Of a stretch of 64,000 nucleotides of DNA, positions 45,458 to 55,231 are shown piece after piece. Below the pieces are notes generated by a model, which did not search any database, had not been told where the DNA came from, and was given only the letters and a program-made list of their open reading frames with translations. The position numbers and the translations under genes were made by a program. Source of the DNA: Pseudanabaena biceps (GTDB lineage: Bacteria > Cyanobacteriota > Cyanobacteriia > Pseudanabaenales > Pseudanabaenaceae); assembly GCA_013361095.1 (NCBI GenBank), contig JAATWA010000001.1, positions 2,644,501-2,708,500 of the forward strand, given 5' to 3'. The number at the start of each line of letters is the position of its first letter. Positions within the stretch are counted from its first letter, which is position 1.

Positions 45458-47743
45458 TTAAGCCAAGTTTGGTGGAACTACGGCTCGAACAACTCTTGAT
45501 TTATGACTTTCTCTTTGAGTTTGTGCTTCGATCGCGATCGCCTCAAACGCTACATCAATACTACTTAAAGGAATCGATGCATTAGTTTGAGTTTCGATAA
45601 ATTCAGTATTGGCAACTGTTTTAAAATCCAGTAACCAACGCGGCCCATCTACAATCATGCGCGTTTGTAAATCCTTAATCCAAAACTTCACAAAAAACTT
45701 AGGTGCGATCGCAGGTAAACGGACAATTACCAACATCGGCGTACCAGAAATTAATTCGCCTGCGGGAATGAGAATCTCTGGAATCGGAATTGGCTCTTGT
45801 TCAGGTAAAGCTTGGGGCGATGAATCTTGAAGATTGCGAATAGTTTGAGCAGTTTCCGAAAGTGCCGAAGCTGTAGAACTGGGAGTCATTACTCCTTGAA
45901 TCGGAAAACTATTAGGATCAATCGTCTCTTCCCAAACATATTCATTTAAAATTAAATCTGGCTCAGATACCAATAAGCGATCGAGTTCTAAATCAAGCTC
46001 TAAATCAAGCTCAGCAAGACTACTAGATTCGGCAATTGTTCGGGGTGATTGAGAGGGATTGTCTAAATCAATGGAAGCTGCCGACAGATCTTCAGAACTA
46101 ATATCGGGATCGCTAGGTGGAAAATTTTCAAGTAGTAACTCTTCACTGCGTTGACTAGCTTTTTGAGCAGCGATCGCATCTGCTGATAGAGTTTGCAACT
46201 TATTGAGAAATCGATTATTGCGATTGCGTGAGCCACTGACCTCACGGGAATTGGGCAAAAGTGGTAGCCGAGCATTGTCTTGGAGATTCTCAAGGCGCTG
46301 CTGCTCTAATAGCTCCTCATAGTTATGAGGAAGTTCTTCCTCAAAGCTATATTGCAACTCAGGCTCTTCATCTGTAGAAATAGAATCGTTAATAGTTTCC
46401 GCAGATAGATCGGTCAACGCAAATTCTGCTTCTATTTGTTGGAGTTCATCAATTTCTTCGAGATTCTCTGATAAACCGCTTTGTTTATTTGCAATCGGTG
46501 GTAATGGCGGTAATGATAAAGAACTTTTGGGAAGATTGGACTCTATCTTGTTTGCCTTGGACTTACGCGAAGGCAATGGCGGCAGCGATAGGGCATTAGC
46601 TGGCTTTGTTTTGGAGTTTGGCTTTTCTGTTGGCTTGGGTAAGTTTCGACTTGGTGGCAGTTCCTCAACCACTTCTGATAAATCTTGAGCGCTATATTTT
46701 TGAGCTTCTTTAATCATCTCAGGCAGAACCCTTGAAGCAGGATAAGAAACCGCAATCATCTGCTGCATGATAAACAAATCACTGTATTGCTGAAAGTCTT
46801 GATTGGGATAAATCTGGACTTCTCCAATTAAAACTTGGATTTCTGATGGTGGCGGTACTAGCACTTCGTAGGAGAAGGGAATAACACCATTTGTAAGATT
46901 TGATTCTAAATTAGCAATCTGATAACGTTGCTCGACAACCAGATCGAGGGTTTGAGGATCTTTAAGAATTACCGTAATTTCGCCCTTAGTATAGGCTTCT
47001 CCGATCAGGGTTAAGCGATTATTCTGATTAACTATATATTGAGTTTGCGCTAGTCTCAGTAAAGCTCTTGGTTGATTAGACTGGCTTACCGCGATCGCTT
47101 CAACAATCAATTCGTCACTCTGTTCGACTACATTTGCAGAAGATGTAGTGGCAAGTTCTCCATTTTCACTCTCGCCCGATTCGTCTCCAAAAATGGCAAA
47201 CTCATCAAACATAGATTGAACAAGTTCTGTGGAACGCTGCTCGGCAATGTCTAAAATGGGGGAACCATAACTTAAAGGAACAGGTTCAGTTTGGGTAATA
47301 CCAAGAGCATTTACATGGGTATCCGTAATTATTTCCGCAGGGGATTCTAAATCTTCCTCGTTATCGTTGTATTGCCATTCCGAAAAACTGTCCGTCGAAA
47401 CTTGAATTACATCAAACTTAACTGTCTTTACCCACGCACCTAAATCTGTATCTGTATCCACTGCTGCACAGTTTATCTGCCATAGTCCAGGCACAAAACT
47501 GGTATAAGGCATGACAATTAACAGACCATCATGGCTGACCCGTTTGACAAGTTTTTGTTGAATTGGCTCATGTCGCACATCTGCGAGGGGACGATAACTA
47601 ATGGCAATCCCTACGGATGCATTTGCCAAGTCGGAGCGCGCCGCTAGTCGATACTGCCCCTCCAAAATCTCTACTGTTGGAGATTCTAAGGGCAACCAGG
47701 ACTTGTCACCTTTACGCTGTAACAAAAACTCCCAGTTTTCCAT
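45458..47743 (-). CDS. Large hypothetical cyanobacterial protein
   Basis: 761 residues, family not recognised. The N-terminal 125 residues look like a beta-rich folded domain (WEFLLQRKGDKSWLPLE; YRLAARSDLANASVGIAISY). A second beta-rich segment is at about 225-330. The middle (about 360-640) is low-complexity, rich in Pro, Ser and Glu, with a repeated LPPLP motif (SLPPLPSRKSK; SLSLPPLPPIANK) and an ELDLELDLELDRLL run. The C-terminus (about 660-755) is again beta-rich. No signal peptide. Possibly a scaffold; inference only. Confidence 0.75.
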   Translation of the reverse strand: MENWEFLLQRKGDKSWLPLESPTVEILEGQYRLAARSDLANASVGIAISYRPLADVRHEPIQQKLVKRVSHDGLLIVMPYTSFVPGLWQINCAAVDTDTDLGAWVKTVKFDVIQVSTDSFSEWQYNDNEEDLESPAEIITDTHVNALGITQTEPVPLSYGSPILDIAEQRSTELVQSMFDEFAIFGDESGESENGELATTSSANVVEQSDELIVEAIAVSQSNQPRALLRLAQTQYIVNQNNRLTLIGEAYTKGEITVILKDPQTLDLVVEQRYQIANLESNLTNGVIPFSYEVLVPPPSEIQVLIGEVQIYPNQDFQQYSDLFIMQQMIAVSYPASRVLPEMIKEAQKYSAQDLSEVVEELPPSRNLPKPTEKPNSKTKPANALSLPPLPSRKSKANKIESNLPKSSLSLPPLPPIANKQSGLSENLEEIDELQQIEAEFALTDLSAETINDSISTDEEPELQYSFEEELPHNYEELLEQQRLENLQDNARLPLLPNSREVSGSRNRNNRFLNKLQTLSADAIAAQKASQRSEELLLENFPPSDPDISSEDLSAASIDLDNPSQSPRTIAESSSLAELDLELDLELDRLLVSEPDLILNEYVWEETIDPNSFPIQGVMTPSSTASALSETAQTIRNLQDSSPQALPEQEPIPIPEILIPAGELISGTPMLVIVRLPAIAPKFFVKFWIKDLQTRMIVDGPRWLLDFKTVANTEFIETQTNASIPLSSIDVAFEAIAIEAQTQRESHKSRVVRAVVPPNLA

Positions 47744-48274
47744 ATTTGGCGATCGCGTATTTTATATGCTTAATTATCGCAAATACTAACCGATCTAGGT
47801 TGCTATAGCAATAAAACTAAAAAAGGAGGAAAGCAAGTTCAAGCTTAAATTGAATGCGAGGTGAATGTGAGGTTGAGCTAAACAATCTGTCAAGTCGATG
47901 ATTTGCTCAACTGGGCATCATAGAGTTTTGTATGAACCAAAGATTTTTTAAAGTCTAGGAATTTAAGATCCAGCACAAACTCTAAATTTCTAGGGTTTGT
48001 ATATTTCATGTTTAAATCTGCAACGCCGATTTTTCCCTCAGATGAGGTTGCCTGCAAACTGGATCTATTTGGCGATGCGGAATATTTCTAAGAAATGGAC
48101 TATGCCGATTCGTGATTGAAATTGGCATTGCGAGTCTCTTGGTTAAGCATATTTGGCAGTGTAGCTGCGTCCCACTCGCATCTTTAAAGGTTACAAAAAA
48201 GGTTGCAAAAATCACAGTGGGCGAACTCGCGTTAAAATGACAAATGCTGACTAACCCCTTAAACTTAAATCTCT
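47744..48274. other. 531-base intergenic region, nothing firm
   Basis: Divergent between 47743 and 48275. I see no repeat of the window's main families. A 27-codon frame (48009-48092, MFKSATPIFPSDEVACKLDL start) has no support. A weak hairpin AGAATTT/AAATTTCT lies near 47955-47990. Confidence 0.5.
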
Positions 48275-49357
48275 GTGAACGATTTCCCCTTGACCAGCAT
48301 TCCTAACGAAGCTAACCAATCTTTTCCGAACTTAGAGCCAGATTTTGATTCTAATCCCGATCTAATTAGTGATCCCAGTGACTTTTCGTTGTCTTTGCCT
48401 GATCCGAATAATGCTGACTTGGCAGAAGGACAATTTTTGGAGGAAGTTGATCGGGCTTGGCAAGTATGCGATCGCTTTGATTTGCAGACGGAAATTTGGC
48501 GCGGTAGAATTTTGCGGACGGTGCGCGATCGCGAAAAGGCTAATGGTGAGGGGCGTGGTACTGGCTTTTTAAAATGGCTACAAGAACGCGAAATCAGTAA
48601 ATCTCAGGCTTATTCTTGGATTCAGCTTGCTAATAGTGCCGATACGTTGATGGCTGATGGACAGCTCGACGCTGACGACATTAGACAATTTAGCAAACGT
48701 GCATTTATCGAAACTTCTCAAGCTTCTGCTGAAGTCCAGCAATTGATTGTCGATGCGGCGCGTAATGGCGAAAAAATTACGCGGCGAGAAGTGCGTCAAC
48801 TTTCTGATGAATGGACAGCGATGAGTTCTGATCATCTGCCCGATGATTTAAAAGAGAAGGTTGCCGCGCATACAATTCCTACGCGCTATGTTGCTCCCCT
48901 AGTCAGGGAAATCGATAAACTTCCTGAAGCTTACCAAACTCCTATTAAACAGGCGATCGCTGATGGCTCAGATCTGGACAATATTAAATTAGTCACGGCT
49001 GACGCGCAAAGATTGACCAAATACTTATCCAATACCAGTCAAGTTCAAGCGATCGCCCAGCGTTCTGTAAATATTGATCTTGCCCTTGAAGAGGCATTGA
49101 GACTGGGTTGTCTCAAACTTGCATCTGATTTGGTGAGCCAAGCTTCTCAACTAGAGCAGGCGATCGCCAAGCTATACAGCACATGGAAGCGAGTGTCATA
49201 TTCCGCCGATCAGCTCTATGTGGAAGCTGGAGCTAGTACTCCTAACTTACTGGATTTATTGAATTCCCTTGATTCGTTAGCTAGTCAAAATGTGACCGTG
49301 CAGATTGGGAACGATCAGTCAGGCAAAACAATACGGATGCAAATTAGCGAAGAGTAA
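48275..49357 (+). CDS. Hypothetical DUF3102-like protein
   Basis: 360 residues, GTG start. The segment from about residue 48 to 117 (LEEVDRAWQVCDRF ... GFLKWLQEREISKSQAYSWIQLANSA) resembles the DUF3102 pattern seen in ParB-like and phage proteins, in which a helix-turn-helix-like block follows GxFxxWL. The remainder is mostly helical with ITRREVRQLSDEW and a coiled segment near the C-terminus (residues 275-345). The N-terminus is acidic and disordered. Role unknown; a DNA-binding or chromosome-related function is inference. Confidence 0.7.
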   Translation: MNDFPLTSIPNEANQSFPNLEPDFDSNPDLISDPSDFSLSLPDPNNADLAEGQFLEEVDRAWQVCDRFDLQTEIWRGRILRTVRDREKANGEGRGTGFLKWLQEREISKSQAYSWIQLANSADTLMADGQLDADDIRQFSKRAFIETSQASAEVQQLIVDAARNGEKITRREVRQLSDEWTAMSSDHLPDDLKEKVAAHTIPTRYVAPLVREIDKLPEAYQTPIKQAIADGSDLDNIKLVTADAQRLTKYLSNTSQVQAIAQRSVNIDLALEEALRLGCLKLASDLVSQASQLEQAIAKLYSTWKRVSYSADQLYVEAGASTPNLLDLLNSLDSLASQNVTVQIGNDQSGKTIRMQISEE

Positions 49358-49366
49358 TTATACGCC

Positions 49367-49471
49367 CTTGCCACCCAAGGATTAGCGTTGCGGCGCAAAG
49401 CTAATCCTTGGGTGGCAAGTATAAAACCGACATAGGTGCGCCCCTGCGGGGCGCACCTATGTCGGTTTTAT
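49367..49471. repeat. Two palindromic repeats between convergent genes
   Basis: 49367-49419 is CTTGCCACCCAAGGATTAGC/complement. 49421-49471 is ATAAAACCGACATAGGTGCG/complement with CCCCTGCGGGG at the centre, overlapping the ccs1 stop. Confidence 0.9.
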
Positions 49472-50817
49472 ACTTTGACAGGCATAGCGGGAGTAATTTT
49501 ATTAGTGACTTCAATTAGCTCTGACTCGAAACTAACTTGAGCGCGATTGGTTTTGCCTCCGACAAATAGGCGATCGCCCACTTGCAAAGCCCAGATTTGA
49601 GAATGACTGACATAACTCATCATTACACCTAACATCAGTAGCCCAAAACCTGTATAAACAATGGGAATACCGGGGTCAGATTTAATTTGTAAACCAGTAC
49701 TACCGATCGCTTCTTTCAAGGTAAAAGTAATGCCATTAATCTCAGTGCTGCCGTTGGTACGAACTGTGGTTAATAGAGTTCCCTTTTCGTCATAAATTAG
49801 AAAAGTTCCCTGCAAATCTGGTGTGATTAAAGTAATTCCTGCACTAAGATCGGGCTTAGTGGGAATCCATGTTCCCCAGACCTGACGACCACCATTTTGA
49901 GACTCTAATTTACTGACAGGCAATTGTAGAACTGGACTATTGTTTAAGGTGAATCTTACTGCTGCTATATCCCAATTAGCTTGATAGAAAGTGATACCTT
50001 TGTATTTTAGCGGTTTATTGACATGGATAGTCTGACGATCAACTTCCTTCCCTTCTTTATTTAATACCGACAAGTCAGAATAGAACTGATCGATCGCACC
50101 TTTAGGAGTGTAATCAATCCAAAAGCGATTTACTCGGACTGACCAATCCTTAGGAACTTGACTAGCTGACCAGACTCCTGATTCTGTAATGTTTTTGACC
50201 TGAAATGTATCACCACTAGGAATCATCTCTTGAGCGACAAATCCTGTCAAAGATCCCAAAATGGAGCCGCCCAAAACTAGCAACATACTGGCATGGACAA
50301 TAATCGGACCAATGCGCCCAACTAATCCTTTTCGCGCATAGAGGCGATCGCTTTCTTGATAGATTAGATAGTTTTTAGTTTGTAGGGATTGAGCGAGACT
50401 AACGAGATCGCCGCCGACAATCTCTGTAGCAAGAGGAAGTTTTGCAAAACTTTGGGGCTTAGTGTAATAAAACCAACGTTTGGAAGCTTTGAGAATCGGT
50501 AATTGGCGATTAAAAGTACAAGCTGTGAGACTCGCTCCAAATAGAATCAGCAAGGTCAGAAACCACCAACTAGCATAGACTTGCTGTAGTCCCACTGCCA
50601 AAATCACCTTATAAGACAGAAAACCAAATAGGGCAGGATGTTCGGGATAGTTTTCGCGATAAAAATCAAAGGGTTGTCCCTGTTCGATTACTGTGCCGAG
50701 AATGCTGAATAGGGCGATCAGTAATAAAAGCGCGATCGCTACCTTAAGATTAGCGAGAATCGCCACTACCTGATGCCGCCAAGCTTGGTTGATCTGAAAT
50801 TGGATTTTTTGAAACAC
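49468..50817 (-). CDS. ccs1: Cytochrome c biogenesis protein Ccs1/ResB
   Basis: 449 residues, GTG start. It has the ResB layout: [39 protein letters not shown], a second helix pair ([30 protein letters not shown]), a third helix [22 protein letters not shown] with the conserved His, a large lumenal domain, and a final helix [25 protein letters not shown]. With CcsA it delivers haem to apocytochromes on the lumenal side of the thylakoid or cytoplasmic membrane (system II). CcsA is not adjacent. Confidence 0.95.
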   Translation of the reverse strand: MFQKIQFQINQAWRHQVVAILANLKVAIALLLLIALFSILGTVIEQGQPFDFYRENYPEHPALFGFLSYKVILAVGLQQVYASWWFLTLLILFGASLTACTFNRQLPILKASKRWFYYTKPQSFAKLPLATEIVGGDLVSLAQSLQTKNYLIYQESDRLYARKGLVGRIGPIIVHASMLLVLGGSILGSLTGFVAQEMIPSGDTFQVKNITESGVWSASQVPKDWSVRVNRFWIDYTPKGAIDQFYSDLSVLNKEGKEVDRQTIHVNKPLKYKGITFYQANWDIAAVRFTLNNSPVLQLPVSKLESQNGGRQVWGTWIPTKPDLSAGITLITPDLQGTFLIYDEKGTLLTTVRTNGSTEINGITFTLKEAIGSTGLQIKSDPGIPIVYTGFGLLMLGVMMSYVSHSQIWALQVGDRLFVGGKTNRAQVSFESELIEVTNKITPAMPVKV

Positions 50818-50856
50818 GACAGGACTATAGTTAATACTTCTTAACTCGATATTAGC

Positions 50857-50962
50857 TTAAGTGCTTGTGCAAAATAAATTACCAAAACCCGTAAAGTTGC
50901 GCCCCGTAGGGGCGCAACTTTACGGGTTTTGGTTTGTAATTAATTATGCCTAGCTACTTAAA
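50857..50962. mobile_element. MITE-like element with nested palindrome
   Basis: The outer ends, TTAAGTGCTTGTGCAAAATA (left) and the reverse complement of the right end, TTAAGTAGCTAGGCATAATT, are similar and share family with 10871-11014. Inside is a perfect palindrome (CCAAAACCCGTAAAGTTGCG/complement, about 50882-50932). Confidence 0.7.
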
Positions 50963-51100
50963 TAGTTCTAGCCATTCCTGTTGTAGCGATCGCCAAAGTA
51001 GAAGAGAAGTTGCGGCGCTTTGGACGGCTACTAGGGTTTTGAATTTTTAAGCAAAATTCACGCTAAAGTTAGGCTAACAATCTTCTAGAAACATGGGCAT

Positions 51101-52123
51101 ATGTCACAGGGTAAAGAAACTACAGTTTTAGGGTTGTCATTGCTAGTGACGGCGGGGCTTGCTGGTGGCGGCTACTGGTTCTTTTCACAACAAAAATCAG
51201 CAGTAGCGCCATCTCCTTCACCTACAGCAACATCTAATGTATCGCCACAAGCAACCACTGGGGCAACCACTACTCCCACGCCCATAACTACTCCCACGCC
51301 CACAAATGCTCCTGCGCCCACAACTGCTAATTTAAGTCTTGATACATCTCTACCAAATCCCAGCATTTTGGAGATGGATGGTAGTACGACGATGGTAGCT
51401 TTGGTCAAAGAACTGCGGAATGCTTATAGTCAAGCTAACCCAAATATCCCGACTACTTTTGGTTTACCCGATGGCAAACCGAGTGGCTCCAGTCAAGGGT
51501 TGCAAAATCTGGTTAATGGAACTGTGGCGATCGCGGCAACCTCACGTCCCCTCAAAGCCGCTGAAGCCCAAGCAGGAATCCAACTAGTCGCGATCGCTAA
51601 AGATGCGATCGGTGTCGTAGTGGGTATTAATAATCCATTTAAAGGAAACTTAACTAAGGATCAAGTCCGCGATATTTATCAGGGAAAAATTACTAATTGG
51701 TCACAAGTTGGTGGTACTAACTTACCGATCAAGGTGATTAACCGCGCAACCACAAGCGGCACAAGAGAAGCTTTTCAAGATATTGTTTTACTCGGTCAGA
51801 GCTTTGCACCTGATAGTCCTAACTTCATCACATGGAAACAGGATGAAACCACAGCGATTTTACAGAATTTAGGCGATAACGGCATCGGCTATGCCACAGT
51901 CTCACAACTAGAAAAGCAAGAAATCGTGAGAATTATCCCGATTGATGGCATCAATCCGACTGATGTTGTTGCAGTCAAAGCTGGTAAATATCCCATTAGC
52001 CGTAGTTTGTTTTTGGGAGTAAAAAAGATTACGAGTCCTGCCGCCAAGGAATTTATCGAGCTAGCACTGTCACCTCAAGGGCAGCAAATTGCCCAGAAAC
52101 TGGGATTTATTCCAATGCAATAA
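51101..52123 (+). CDS. PstS-like phosphate-type substrate-binding protein
   Basis: 340 residues. An N-terminal hydrophobic anchor (LGLSLLVTAGLAGGGYWFF, residues about 10-28) is followed by a Thr/Pro/Ala-rich linker with TPT repeats. The periplasmic binding fold follows, with LEMDGSTTMVALVKELRNAY, ATSRPLKAAEAQAGI, QVRDIYQGKITNWSQVGG and NRATTSGTREAFQDIVL, typical of PstS/SphX-like proteins. The canonical PstS pattern (GAGATFPAP) is replaced by DGSTTM, as in 'substrate-binding domain' relatives. Pst membrane genes are absent, so the ligand is uncertain. Confidence 0.87.
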   Translation: MSQGKETTVLGLSLLVTAGLAGGGYWFFSQQKSAVAPSPSPTATSNVSPQATTGATTTPTPITTPTPTNAPAPTTANLSLDTSLPNPSILEMDGSTTMVALVKELRNAYSQANPNIPTTFGLPDGKPSGSSQGLQNLVNGTVAIAATSRPLKAAEAQAGIQLVAIAKDAIGVVVGINNPFKGNLTKDQVRDIYQGKITNWSQVGGTNLPIKVINRATTSGTREAFQDIVLLGQSFAPDSPNFITWKQDETTAILQNLGDNGIGYATVSQLEKQEIVRIIPIDGINPTDVVAVKAGKYPISRSLFLGVKKITSPAAKEFIELALSPQGQQIAQKLGFIPMQ

Positions 52124-52170
52124 TGGGAACAAGGGGCTTAAGTCTCTTGTCTGCGTTGGTAGAGCTAAAA

Positions 52171-52215
52171 CCTAAGAGAGAATTGCAGCACGATGCGCCG
52201 CAATCATCTCTTAGG
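52171..52215. repeat. Degenerate palindromic repeat
   Basis: CCTAAGAG...CTCTTAGG around an eroded TTGCAGCACGATGCGCCGCAA core, between the PstS-like stop and the protease gene. Confidence 0.75.
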
Positions 52216-52263
52216 CTGTGGCTTAGTTACAAATAAAAAAAGACTGCGTTTGAGGATGGTTTT

Positions 52264-53715
52264 GTGAAAAAAAAGATGGCAAAAGAAATTAATAAAAATA
52301 TGAATAGAGGGTTTGCAAACTTTGTTGCCTCTAGTATTTTTCTTTGCTGTGGTATGAGCGCGATCACCACTCTTCCTATCGTCGCCTCCACAAATCCAGT
52401 TTTCGCGCAATCCGATGAAGATACAAATATTCGTGTTTATAAGTCAGCTAGCCCCGCTGTCGTCTCAATCCAGTCCCGCAGTGGGAATGGCAGTGGCTCG
52501 ATTATTGATCCCAAGGGATTAGTTTTGACCAATGCCCATGTGGTGCGTGGCGCAAATGTAGTTAATGTAATTCTCAGTGATAAACGTCAATTTCGCGGTG
52601 TGGTAGTTGCTAGTAGCCGTAACCCTGACTTGGCAATTATTCGCTTAGAAGATGTCAAAACTAATTTGCCAACAGTCACGATCGCAAGTTCTGGATCGAT
52701 TCAAGTTGGTCAAAGAGCCTTTGCGATCGGCAATCCCTTTGGACGGTTTGCAGGCACACTCACCACAGGCATCATTAGCCGCATTGATCGCGATCAGCAA
52801 TTGTTACAGACCGATGCGGCGCTCAATCCCGGCAATTCAGGAGGACCATTGCTCAATAGTCGCGGTGAACTTGTGGGCGTAAATACCGCTATTTTTACAA
52901 CCAATTCTGCCAATAGCGGCATTGGCTTAGCGATCGAAGCGGATACTGTGAAGCAATTTATTGCCAATGTAAGACAAGATGCGATCGCTAACAATAATCA
53001 ACCTCGACCTGTTATTTCTAGCCCCACTCTCCTAACTATTGGCGGCAATGCGATCGCCTCGGTCTTGACTCCTAATGATGAAACTTTGCCCGATGGCAGC
53101 TATTACAAAGCCTATCAATTTCAAGGACAGGCAGGACAAACAGTGGCGATCGAAATGCGCGGTAATGGCATTGACCCCTATTTAGTTTTGTTTGATGGGG
53201 CAGGAAATAAAATTGCTGAAGATGACGATAGTGCAGGCGGAAAAAATGCCAGACTTGTGGTGACGCTGCCAAGTACAGGCAAATATACTCTCTATGCCAA
53301 CTCCTATGAAGTTGGGCAGACGGGTTCCTTCTCCCTTGCCACTCGCTTTGACAATAACTCTACTCCTACGAGTACGAACTTTAGCGATCGCCAAGTTCTC
53401 TTACAAAAAAATGGTGTTCTCGGCACAGCAAGCCGCATTTTTGCAAGAGATGGTAGTCGATTTGAGACCTTTAGCTTTAATGGTCAGGCGGGGCAAGTTG
53501 TCCAAATTGAGTTAATTAGCCCAGATTTTCATCCCTATCTAGTTCTATTTGCTCCCAATCGTCAAGTTGTGCAGGAAAACAATGGTCTGCCAAGCCGTAA
53601 GCAAGCAAGTATTACCCTTGAGTTGCCTGTAACAGGCACATATCAAGCGATCGTTAATGCTTTTGATCGCACTGGTTCAGGGGCATATAAGCTCACCGTT
53701 AAGCGTGTCAAGTAA
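52264..53715 (+). CDS. HtrA/trypsin-like serine protease with two PPC domains
   Basis: 483 residues, GTG start (ATG at 52276 is an alternative). A signal peptide (FVASSIFLCCGMSAITTLP...VFA) is followed by a chymotrypsin-fold domain. The catalytic triad is His in VLTNAHVVRG, Asp in NPDLAIIRL, and Ser in NPGNSGGPLLN. The family's PDZ domain is absent; instead two PPC (pre-peptidase C-terminal) beta domains follow, GSYYKAYQFQGQAGQTVAIEM...DPYLVLFDGAG and RFETFSFNGQAGQVVQIEL...HPYLVLFAPN. Periplasmic or secreted. The PPC domains may bind matrix or be processed off; that is inference. Confidence 0.9.
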   Translation: MKKKMAKEINKNMNRGFANFVASSIFLCCGMSAITTLPIVASTNPVFAQSDEDTNIRVYKSASPAVVSIQSRSGNGSGSIIDPKGLVLTNAHVVRGANVVNVILSDKRQFRGVVVASSRNPDLAIIRLEDVKTNLPTVTIASSGSIQVGQRAFAIGNPFGRFAGTLTTGIISRIDRDQQLLQTDAALNPGNSGGPLLNSRGELVGVNTAIFTTNSANSGIGLAIEADTVKQFIANVRQDAIANNNQPRPVISSPTLLTIGGNAIASVLTPNDETLPDGSYYKAYQFQGQAGQTVAIEMRGNGIDPYLVLFDGAGNKIAEDDDSAGGKNARLVVTLPSTGKYTLYANSYEVGQTGSFSLATRFDNNSTPTSTNFSDRQVLLQKNGVLGTASRIFARDGSRFETFSFNGQAGQVVQIELISPDFHPYLVLFAPNRQVVQENNGLPSRKQASITLELPVTGTYQAIVNAFDRTGSGAYKLTVKRVK

Positions 53716-53718
53716 AAA

Positions 53719-53739
53719 AAAGCTCCCAAAGGGAGCTTT
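53719..53739 (+). terminator. Intrinsic terminator-like hairpin after protease
   Basis: AAAGCTCCC-AAA-GGGAGCTTT starts 3 bases after the stop, followed by a short T-poor tail; a second palindrome follows at 53741-53781. Confidence 0.75.
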
Positions 53740-53740
53740 C

Positions 53741-53781
53741 TAAAAAACTAAAGGTATGTGGCGCAAAGCGCCGCATACCTT
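53741..53781. repeat. GC-rich palindromic repeat
   Basis: TAAAAAACTAAAGGTATG arms with GGCGCAAAGCGCC core, convergent space before the gene ending at 53790. Confidence 0.85.
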
Positions 53782-53789
53782 TAGTTTTT

Positions 53790-54665
53790 TTATAGAGTTT
53801 GTTGATTGTTGGATTGTGGACGGACTCGGCTAGGAGAAGTATCAGGCTCTGGTAGAGGTGTGTATTGATTGCCTGTAAAATCTTTGCTGACTCGTAAGCG
53901 CTGACTTGCGATCGTAATTCCCGACTCGCGCACTAGCACTACCGAAATCCAGCGATCGCCTGTTTTAAAGGGAGCTTGACCAATTTTAAATACTCCACCC
54001 GCACGCAAAGCACGCAAATCTATCATATTGTCTTTGAGATAGCTTTGAGATTCAATCGGTTCTTCAATGGCTGCGCCTAATAACAGACTATTTCCCAAAG
54101 GCTCAGTAACAACCGCATCAAGGACATACTGACGACCAACACCAATCAGCTCAGGTACTTTCAGTCTCACAGGAGGAGGCATTTCGCCACTGCTCAACGA
54201 AGCTTGCTCAGAAAGCACCTGTTGAGATATAACCTGTAACTGACCATTGACATTTTTGTAAGTCTGCGTGGAGACAACCTTAGCATCTAGCTTAAAGTTT
54301 TCATTCTCTTCACCCTTCAGACCCTGCACAGTCGTTACAGTCTCGGCAGTAATTAGATCGCCTTGTTGTTCCCATTTGGCAATTTCGGTATTATACCTAA
54401 TGCTTTTATAGCGTTTCCATAGTTGCGCTAGTAACTGCTTATAGCGATCGCGATTTAGCCCATCAGCATGGCTAAACGTTGGCGCATAGAATTTCATCAC
54501 GGCTTCGAGGTCTTGACTGCTGGCAGCTTTGTCTACTGCTGATATGGCATTTGCAAGCTCTGGCGGGGCAGGTTTAGATGATTGGGCAGCGAACACTGGC
54601 TGGACAATAGGTACTGCTATTGATAAAGCCGCCGAAGTAATTAACAGAGCAATTCGTTTGAACAT
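53790..54665 (-). CDS. Exported NTF2-like domain protein
   Basis: 291 residues from ATG 54665 (MFKRIALLITSAAL), which starts a signal peptide (cleaved near VFA-AQS). An upstream frame to 54785 has no family support. The SnoaL/NTF2-like segment is at about residues 40-165 (AISAVDKAASSQDLEAVMKFYAPTFSHADGLNRDRYKQLLAQLW), followed by a beta-rich C-terminal domain with VPELIGVGRQYVLDAVVTEPL and a disordered Pro/Ser/Gln tail. Periplasmic location likely. Function unknown. Confidence 0.8.
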   Translation of the reverse strand: MFKRIALLITSAALSIAVPIVQPVFAAQSSKPAPPELANAISAVDKAASSQDLEAVMKFYAPTFSHADGLNRDRYKQLLAQLWKRYKSIRYNTEIAKWEQQGDLITAETVTTVQGLKGEENENFKLDAKVVSTQTYKNVNGQLQVISQQVLSEQASLSSGEMPPPVRLKVPELIGVGRQYVLDAVVTEPLGNSLLLGAAIEEPIESQSYLKDNMIDLRALRAGGVFKIGQAPFKTGDRWISVVLVRESGITIASQRLRVSKDFTGNQYTPLPEPDTSPSRVRPQSNNQQTL

Positions 54666-54835
54666 GCGTAACTCTAAGCAAAGACTTGTAACTTGTAAAC
54701 AGGGTAGCAAAGTGAGAAACAATTTCTTACTTATACGTCTTGATGGATATAGTGTCTCATTTATTTCTGAAGTTTTTAACACCAAATAGCATGAATAAGT
54801 ATATTTTTTATTTCATACAGCGCTTTGCGCTTTTA

Positions 54836-54890
54836 TAAAACCTCAAAGGTGACTGCGGCGCTTTGCGCCGCAGTCACCTTTGAGGTTTTA
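54836..54890. repeat. Nested palindromic repeat
   Basis: TAAAACCTCAAAGGTGACTG arms and GCGGCGCTTTGCGCCGC core, directly abutting the MITE that begins at 54890. Confidence 0.9.
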
Positions 54891-54984
54891 CTCCCTTCCC
54901 AGTGAAAAATTAGACGTTGCGGCGCAAAGCGCCGCAACGCTAATCCTTGGGTTTTAATGTCTATTTTTAAACTGGGAAGGGAGT
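54890..54984. mobile_element. ACTCCCTTCCCAGT-type MITE
   Basis: 95 bp with perfect 14-base ends ACTCCCTTCCCAGT / ACTGGGAAGGGAGT. The interior carries GTTGCGGCGCAAAGCGCCGCAAC and CTAATCCTTGGGTTTTAATG as in the 36288 copy. Confidence 0.85.
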
Positions 54985-55231
54985 ATGTCTTGATTTGGCT
55001 GGCTACAGCTTGCTGGAAAAGCACTATATGTTCGGCTATTTAGTTGTAATTGCTGATTGCCGATCGCAAATTGTTATATATCCTCAAAAGTGATGTAGAA
55101 TCTCCAACGTTCTCGTCATACGAAATTTCAAATACTGTCCCCCCCCTCTACAAGTCTTAATTACAAAGCTTTTAGTGCATTATTGTACTGCTTGTAGCTT
55201 GCTCTCAATCGTCCTACAGCGCAATGTTTCA
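54985..55231. other. Upstream region of the AMIN-M23 gene
   Basis: About 250 bases of unique sequence with a run of nine C at about 55140; otherwise no repeat or gene seen. A longer frame of the next gene reaches back to a GTG at 55175. Confidence 0.45.

Noticed and set aside
48012..48215. 67-codon minus-strand frame in the 47.8-48.3 kb gap
   Set aside because: No ribosome binding site, family motif or sensible composition.
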